The notes beneath the pieces are model-generated. The model did no database searches, was not told the origin of the DNA, and saw only the letters and a program-made list of their open reading frames with translations. Shown here piece by piece: positions 7,701 through 9,011 of a DNA stretch of 9,011 nt. Position numbers and translations under genes: made by a program. Numbering within the stretch: the first letter of the stretch is position 1; the number at the start of each line of letters is the position of its first letter. Origin of the DNA: CAYRVX01 sp964642165 (GTDB lineage Bacteria > Planctomycetota > Phycisphaerae > SM23-33); the NCBI GenBank assembly GCA_964642165.1, contig CAZXOC010000295.1, positions 1 through 9,011 of the forward strand, given 5' to 3'.

Positions 7701-8420
7701 GAACTTGCCGACGCCGCGGCCGCCGATGTCGGTCCGCGTGGTCGACAGCTTGGACAGCTCGCCGGACAGCTCGTACAGCGCCCCGGGCCAGTCGGGCGCG
7801 AGGTCGCCGGGGCCGGCTGCCGGCAGGTCCCCCTCCAGGGGCGGCGGCTCGTACACCTGGAGACCGACGTTGAGCCGACCGCTCGTTATGGCGCCATCGC
7901 CGAGCACGACGGAACCGCCGCTCTGCTGGAAGCGTCCGCCGTAGCAGCTACCGGCCGGCTCGTCTGTCAGCGTGTTCCAGGTGAGGCTGGAGCCGATGTG
8001 GATGTTGTCGGCCTGGATGAGCCCGTCCACCAGGCGGTAGGCGCCCCACGACATCCCGTAGCGGTTCAGGTAGATGTCGGACGTCACCTCGAGCGGGCCG
8101 GACGTCTGCATGACCGCGCCGCCCTTCGTGTCGCCGATGTAGAGCATGCTGGCCGTGGCGACGGCCCGCCCGGGCCCGTCCGGCCCCTCAAGGATGGGCA
8201 GGGCGTGGATGACGGCCGTGCCGCCGTTGTCGATGTACGTCCACGTGCCCGGACCCGGCAGGCCGGCCGTCCAGTTCTTCGGCTCGAACCAGTCGTTCGG
8301 TTCGGCGGGATCGCCCTGCCAGTAGGTGCTTTTGGGTTCCCCTCCCGGGGCCGGAGCCGCCCACATGCCGAGCCATCCGCAGACACACACCACCACAGCG
8401 AGAGCCCCAGTCCGTCTCAT
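4710..8420 (-). CDS. Secreted repetitive beta-helix-like protein with dockerin-like repeats and C-terminal PEP-CTERM sorting signal
   Basis: 1236 residues from ATG 8420, chosen because GGAAAGG (8429-8435 complement) precedes it and the protein then opens with a clean signal peptide (MRRTGALAVVVCVCGWLGMW). An in-frame ATG at 8456 adds 12 basic residues and lacks a ribosome site. Residues about 80-930 hold some 13 paired repeats, of the forms G-Y-LSGG-L-A---VG--G and F-QSGG---V---L-VGG, as in beta-helical or autotransporter-associated repeats. Variable Pro/Trp/Tyr-rich inserts separate them. Next comes a region typical of planctomycete PEP-CTERM proteins (TYEVAGKDLGF, NFQLHTLQVGG, DNQPDYDPEALYVRYL, SSLDLNKLNLYYLD). 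Two dockerin/EF-hand-like calcium-binding loops follow at 1148-1200 (GDLDFDGCVN and DGDLDGDGDIDAFDYLALKR). After a Gly/His linker, residues 1214-1236 are IPEP, a hydrophobic stretch (ATLALVAAGAVALL) and RRKRR: the PEP-CTERM tripartite signal recognised by exosortase for surface sorting. No exosortase gene is in view. Probably a cell-surface or biofilm-matrix protein; its ligand is unknown. Confidence 0.92.
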   Translation of the reverse strand: MRRTGALAVVVCVCGWLGMWAAPAPGGEPKSTYWQGDPAEPNDWFEPKNWTAGLPGPGTWTYIDNGGTAVIHALPILEGPDGPGRAVATASMLYIGDTKGGAVMQTSGPLEVTSDIYLNRYGMSWGAYRLVDGLIQADNIHIGSSLTWNTLTDEPAGSCYGGRFQQSGGSVVLGDGAITSGRLNVGLQVYEPPPLEGDLPAAGPGDLAPDWPGALYELSGELSKLSTTRTDIGGRGVGKFVQTGGAHGVARELMVGGGGWYCGSTCCTKGTYVLSGGELSAQFAYVGSGGNGRFLQNGGTAKVDKKLQVGADWSWWIVDCIIPADGHYLLEDEGVLQTGSTDVGVGGVGEFVQSGGDHEIADLLRVGGHPEWQLPFEGFGGDAAPSGAPEPEDSWAGPGPPHGSYMMGGGSLSASRMEIGPGYWYYPRVGMAYDWSKQELPTATFTQTGGDVEVRGELQVRSARYALSDGTLTAESLLLSGPFPYNAGQFRQTGGTCTITSLLRVGAEPWPVHLPDEALKPLADSAGNADAHPPWWRGAQYTLAGGDLSTGYVHVGSNGPGRFVQTDGTHEVGYSLLVGGGAYHILAEDALADPMLPDVWPEPIPWPYRQGSYELSGGELSARSVHVGQWGCGQFVQSGGTASVGGTLQVGGNWWWWPRPIHVPLADPAETELSSGRAPEYWHPANGTYALRDGVLETQRTEIGIGGSGWFHQSGGEHLVAGTLRVGGYPYRITLANDDGSIQPAGGPNVIWPPYPGPCRGRYAMSGGVLAAGRIEIAAGYTPWLMEPVLWDGTRGAAYGKPEPAIIAPWMPATFRQTGGDVNVEHDLSVRGGSVELHDGTLSVADLCLGGWYYYDSSHVRQYGGEVDVRGGLYIGADCYVARDTTLAEDEHNARMPWWGYETYSLRGGQLQAAKVRIAGLGRSMLVQSGGELSVPGAIEIAGRCASYSFYRGTTTATRVDVGGPNTSSGTAAPGGRLYLGGREAELTVRDALAFGPQGQFGAAPGSTVHMNGADLENTSRDPVALLGLDSVRLIFTIGPEDDQAWETYEVAGKDLGFVRHGWWQNFQLHTLQVGGEDVGELKLVDEFDNQPDYDPEALYVRYLRIGPDSSLDLNKLNLYYLDAWIDDDAVILNGTAERFDEPAWAPRGDLDFDGCVNRPDFVRLRAGFGRGNMARADGDLDGDGDIDAFDYLALKRGIGQGQGHGHGGASAPIPEPATLALVAAGAVALLRRKRR
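5721..7784 (-). repeat. Five-unit super-repeat present twice inside the PEP-CTERM gene
   Basis: Residues 213-537 (nucleotides 7784-6810) and 538-900 (6809-5721) show the same order of five repeat types. Paired landmarks are GALYELSG with GAQYTLAGG; GTYVLSGGELSA with GSYELSGGELSA, each later followed by a Trp run (WSWW, WWWW); VGVGGVGEFVQSGGDHE with IGIGGSGWFHQSGGEHL; TFTQTGGDVEVRGELQVR with TFRQTGGDVNVEHDLSVR; and ALSDGTLTAESLLLSG with ELHDGTLSVADLCLGG. A third partial round starts at about residue 901 (TYSLRGGQL). At DNA level the QSGG codons recur nearly unchanged (CCGCCGGACTGGACGAA and close variants at about 5629, 6505 and 7347). Confidence 0.75.
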
Positions 8421-8514
8421 CGGTCTGCCCTTTCCGCGCGCGCCGGCGCGGGTCATGCCGCGCCGCGCTGGCCACGTTCCCTCAAGCCGCTGCGGAAGCC
8501 CGGTCCCTCAATAA

Positions 8515-8530
8515 ATACAAATGTATACAA
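8515..8530. promoter_or_regulatory. Palindromic operator-like site overlapping the -10 element
   Basis: The plus strand holds the inverted repeat ATACA-AA-TGTAT (8515-8526) overlapping the perfect palindrome TGTATACA (8522-8529). TGTATACA within TTGTATACA (complement of 8522-8530) resembles the T-GTATAC-A core bound by several GntR-family regulators (FadR/UxuR type). The position on the -10 region would suit repression. No regulator gene is in the window, so binding is an inference. Confidence 0.35.
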
Positions 8531-8548
8531 GCCGGGCCCCGCTGTCAA
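8520..8548 (-). promoter_or_regulatory. Sigma-70-type promoter of the PEP-CTERM gene
   Basis: On the minus strand, a perfect -35 TTGACA (8543-8548) is followed after 17 bases by TACATT (8520-8525, 4/6 match to -10); TATACA at a 15-base spacing is an alternative. The expected start near 8513 gives a leader of about 93 bases to ATG 8420. That leader contains a GC palindrome CGCGCCGGCGCG (8439-8450) just before the ribosome site. The -10 area is the most AT-rich spot in the vicinity. Confidence 0.6.
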
Positions 8549-8561
8549 GTCGCCGATGCAG

Positions 8562-8569
8562 AAAAAAAA
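8562..8569. other. A8/T8 homopolymer next to the transposase remnant
   Basis: Eight consecutive A on the plus strand (T8 on the minus strand) lie four bases beyond the remnant's stop codon and about 14 bases upstream of the PEP-CTERM -35 box. It could be the T-run of the lost element's terminator, though only a weak stem precedes it, or an UP-element-like AT tract for the promoter at 8520-8548. Confidence 0.3.
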
Positions 8570-8573
8570 CGCC

Positions 8574-8791
8574 TCATCCGACTGACGCGTGCTTCCGGAG
8601 ATGTTGGTTGTGGATCCGGAGTACGAAGGACTCGCGGTCCCGGAAGCCATCGGCGCGGCGCCGGCGGGTCTTGATCTTGTGGTTGCATGCCTCCAGCGGC
8701 CGGGTGGAGATCGCCTTCCGGGGACGCCCTGCTTGTCTTTTGACGTGGGGTTGGTCTTCGCGTAGTCTCTGATCATGGCCAGGCTTGCATG
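8574..8791 (-). pseudogene. Remnant of an ISL3-like transposase C-terminus, frameshifted
   Basis: On the minus strand, one frame reads RPLEACNHKIKTRRRRADGF, then RDRESFVLRIHNQHLRK, and ends at a stop at 8574. It resembles the C-terminal signature of ISL3-family DDE transposases (a Glu-x-x-Asn-x-Lys-Ile-Lys core, a basic run, Gly-[FY]-Arg-[ND], then F-x-x-R-I). A second frame, offset by one base, carries the preceding-looking segment HASLAMIRDYAKTNPT (about 8791-8744), so a frame change lies at roughly 8715-8745. Sequence further upstream shows no catalytic DDE region, and no terminal inverted repeats were found. It is therefore a decayed end of an insertion sequence, about 70 codons, not a working gene. 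Family assignment is by recalled motif only. Confidence 0.55.
8740..8768 (+). promoter_or_regulatory. Weak candidate promoter for the downstream Tat-exported gene
   Basis: TTGACG (8740-8745, 5/6 to -35) is followed after 17 bases by TAGTCT (8763-8768, only 3/6 to -10). It points toward the gene starting at 8900, with a leader of about 125 bases, and lies inside the transposase remnant. The -10 is poor, so this is tentative. Confidence 0.2.
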
Positions 8792-8833
8792 GGTTGTGGC
8801 GCCGGGGCATTCGCATTACGTCGGTTCCCCAAG

Positions 8834-8857
8834 GCCGCGGAAGGAAACGACCGCGGC
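8834..8857. other. GCCGCGG/CCGCGGC hairpin in the leader of the Tat-exported gene
   Basis: GCCGCGG (8834-8840) and CCGCGGC (8851-8857) form a perfect 7-bp stem around a 10-base purine-rich loop. It sits 43 bases before the ATG at 8900. No T-run follows. The role is unknown, and chance formation is plausible at this GC content. Confidence 0.3.
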
Positions 8858-8899
8858 AATCACAAGCGGAAACACGCCGCGGGAAGGGACAGCAGCACC

Positions 8900-9011
8900 A
8901 TGATGACGAGAAGACGCTTCCTCAAAGCGGCGGGGCTCGGCGTCGCGGCGATGGCGATGCCGCGGACCCGCGAATCCGCCGGGGCGGAAGGCCGCGGCAC
9001 GCGCCCCAACG
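8900..9011 (+). CDS. Tat-exported protein, probably a sulfatase; only the first 37 codons are in the window
   Basis: The start MMTRRRFLKAAGLGVAAMAM is a classical twin-arginine leader: an RRRFLK motif at residues 4-9, then a short Ala/Gly hydrophobic core. It is exported folded across the cytoplasmic membrane. After the cleavage area the sequence reaches G-T-R-P-N at the window edge. In planctomycete Tat-type arylsulfatases (formylglycine-dependent sulfate ester hydrolases) the mature protein typically opens with RPN followed by hydrophobic residues and the first metal-binding Asp pair, so a sulfatase is the best guess. The decisive C-x-[PA]-x-R motif lies outside the window. Other Tat-exported planctomycete proteins (oxidoreductases, DUF1501-type) remain possible. 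GGGAAGGGA (8881-8889) is the likely ribosome site; ATG 8903 would serve equally well. It is transcribed away from the PEP-CTERM gene. Confidence 0.7.
   Translation, partial: MMTRRRFLKAAGLGVAAMAMPRTRESAGAEGRGTRPN

Noticed and set aside
8421..8456. Longer N-terminus of the PEP-CTERM protein from ATG 8456
   Set aside because: No ribosome site upstream, and the added 12 basic residues would precede a normal signal peptide; ATG 8420 has GGAAAGG upstream.
4800..8585. Plus-strand open frame of 1261 codons antisense to the whole PEP-CTERM gene
   Set aside because: Its translation is Val/Ala/Asp/Leu-rich with no recognisable domain and simply mirrors the GC-rich codon pattern of the minus-strand gene, which has a signal peptide, repeats and a sorting signal.

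Overview
The window is very GC-rich bacterial DNA. It encodes a long secreted protein that ends in dockerin-like repeats plus a PEP-CTERM sorting signal. It also has an ECF sigma factor translationally coupled to a membrane-anchored DUF3160 protein, a lyase-like jelly-roll protein, and a twin-arginine leader typical of secreted sulfatases. This combination points to Planctomycetota (or a close PVC relative), probably an environmental polysaccharide degrader. That assignment rests on protein character and base composition alone; no marker gene is present.

Layout. (1) 1-813, minus: 5' part of a secreted concanavalin-like / polysaccharide-lyase-like protein that runs off the left edge, with a good promoter at 884-912. 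(2) 814-1418: a 605-base divergent intergenic region. It holds two near-identical 11-bp hairpins that differ by a compensatory base-pair change, set in a mosaic of short GCGCGCGG-centred repeats. (3) 1419-4681, plus: a two-gene operon. An ECF sigma factor overlaps by ATGA a 913-residue protein whose N-terminus looks like the anti-sigma-type partner seen beside planctomycete ECF genes. This is followed by one membrane segment and a large DUF3160 region. (4) 4682-4709: a 28-base convergent gap with a GC hairpin. (5) 4710-8420, minus: a 1236-residue repetitive PEP-CTERM/dockerin protein driven by a consensus-like sigma-70 promoter (8520-8548), whose -10 region is overlapped by a small palindrome. 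(6) 8574-8791, minus: a frameshifted remnant of an ISL3-like transposase C-terminus. (7) 8900-9011, plus: the first 37 codons of a Tat-exported protein, probably a sulfatase.

Working together: the sigma/DUF3160 pair looks like a self-contained cell-envelope signalling unit in which the extracytoplasmic DUF3160 region could be the sensor and the short cytoplasmic tail the sigma-binding part. The flanking lyase-like, PEP-CTERM and sulfatase-like genes are all exported, which fits a surface and polysaccharide theme. Nothing in the window proves that the sigma factor controls them. The most unusual items are the anti-sigma-like/DUF3160 fusion and the PEP-CTERM protein, whose repeats form a five-unit super-repeat present twice, with variable Trp/Tyr/Pro-rich inserts at recurring positions.
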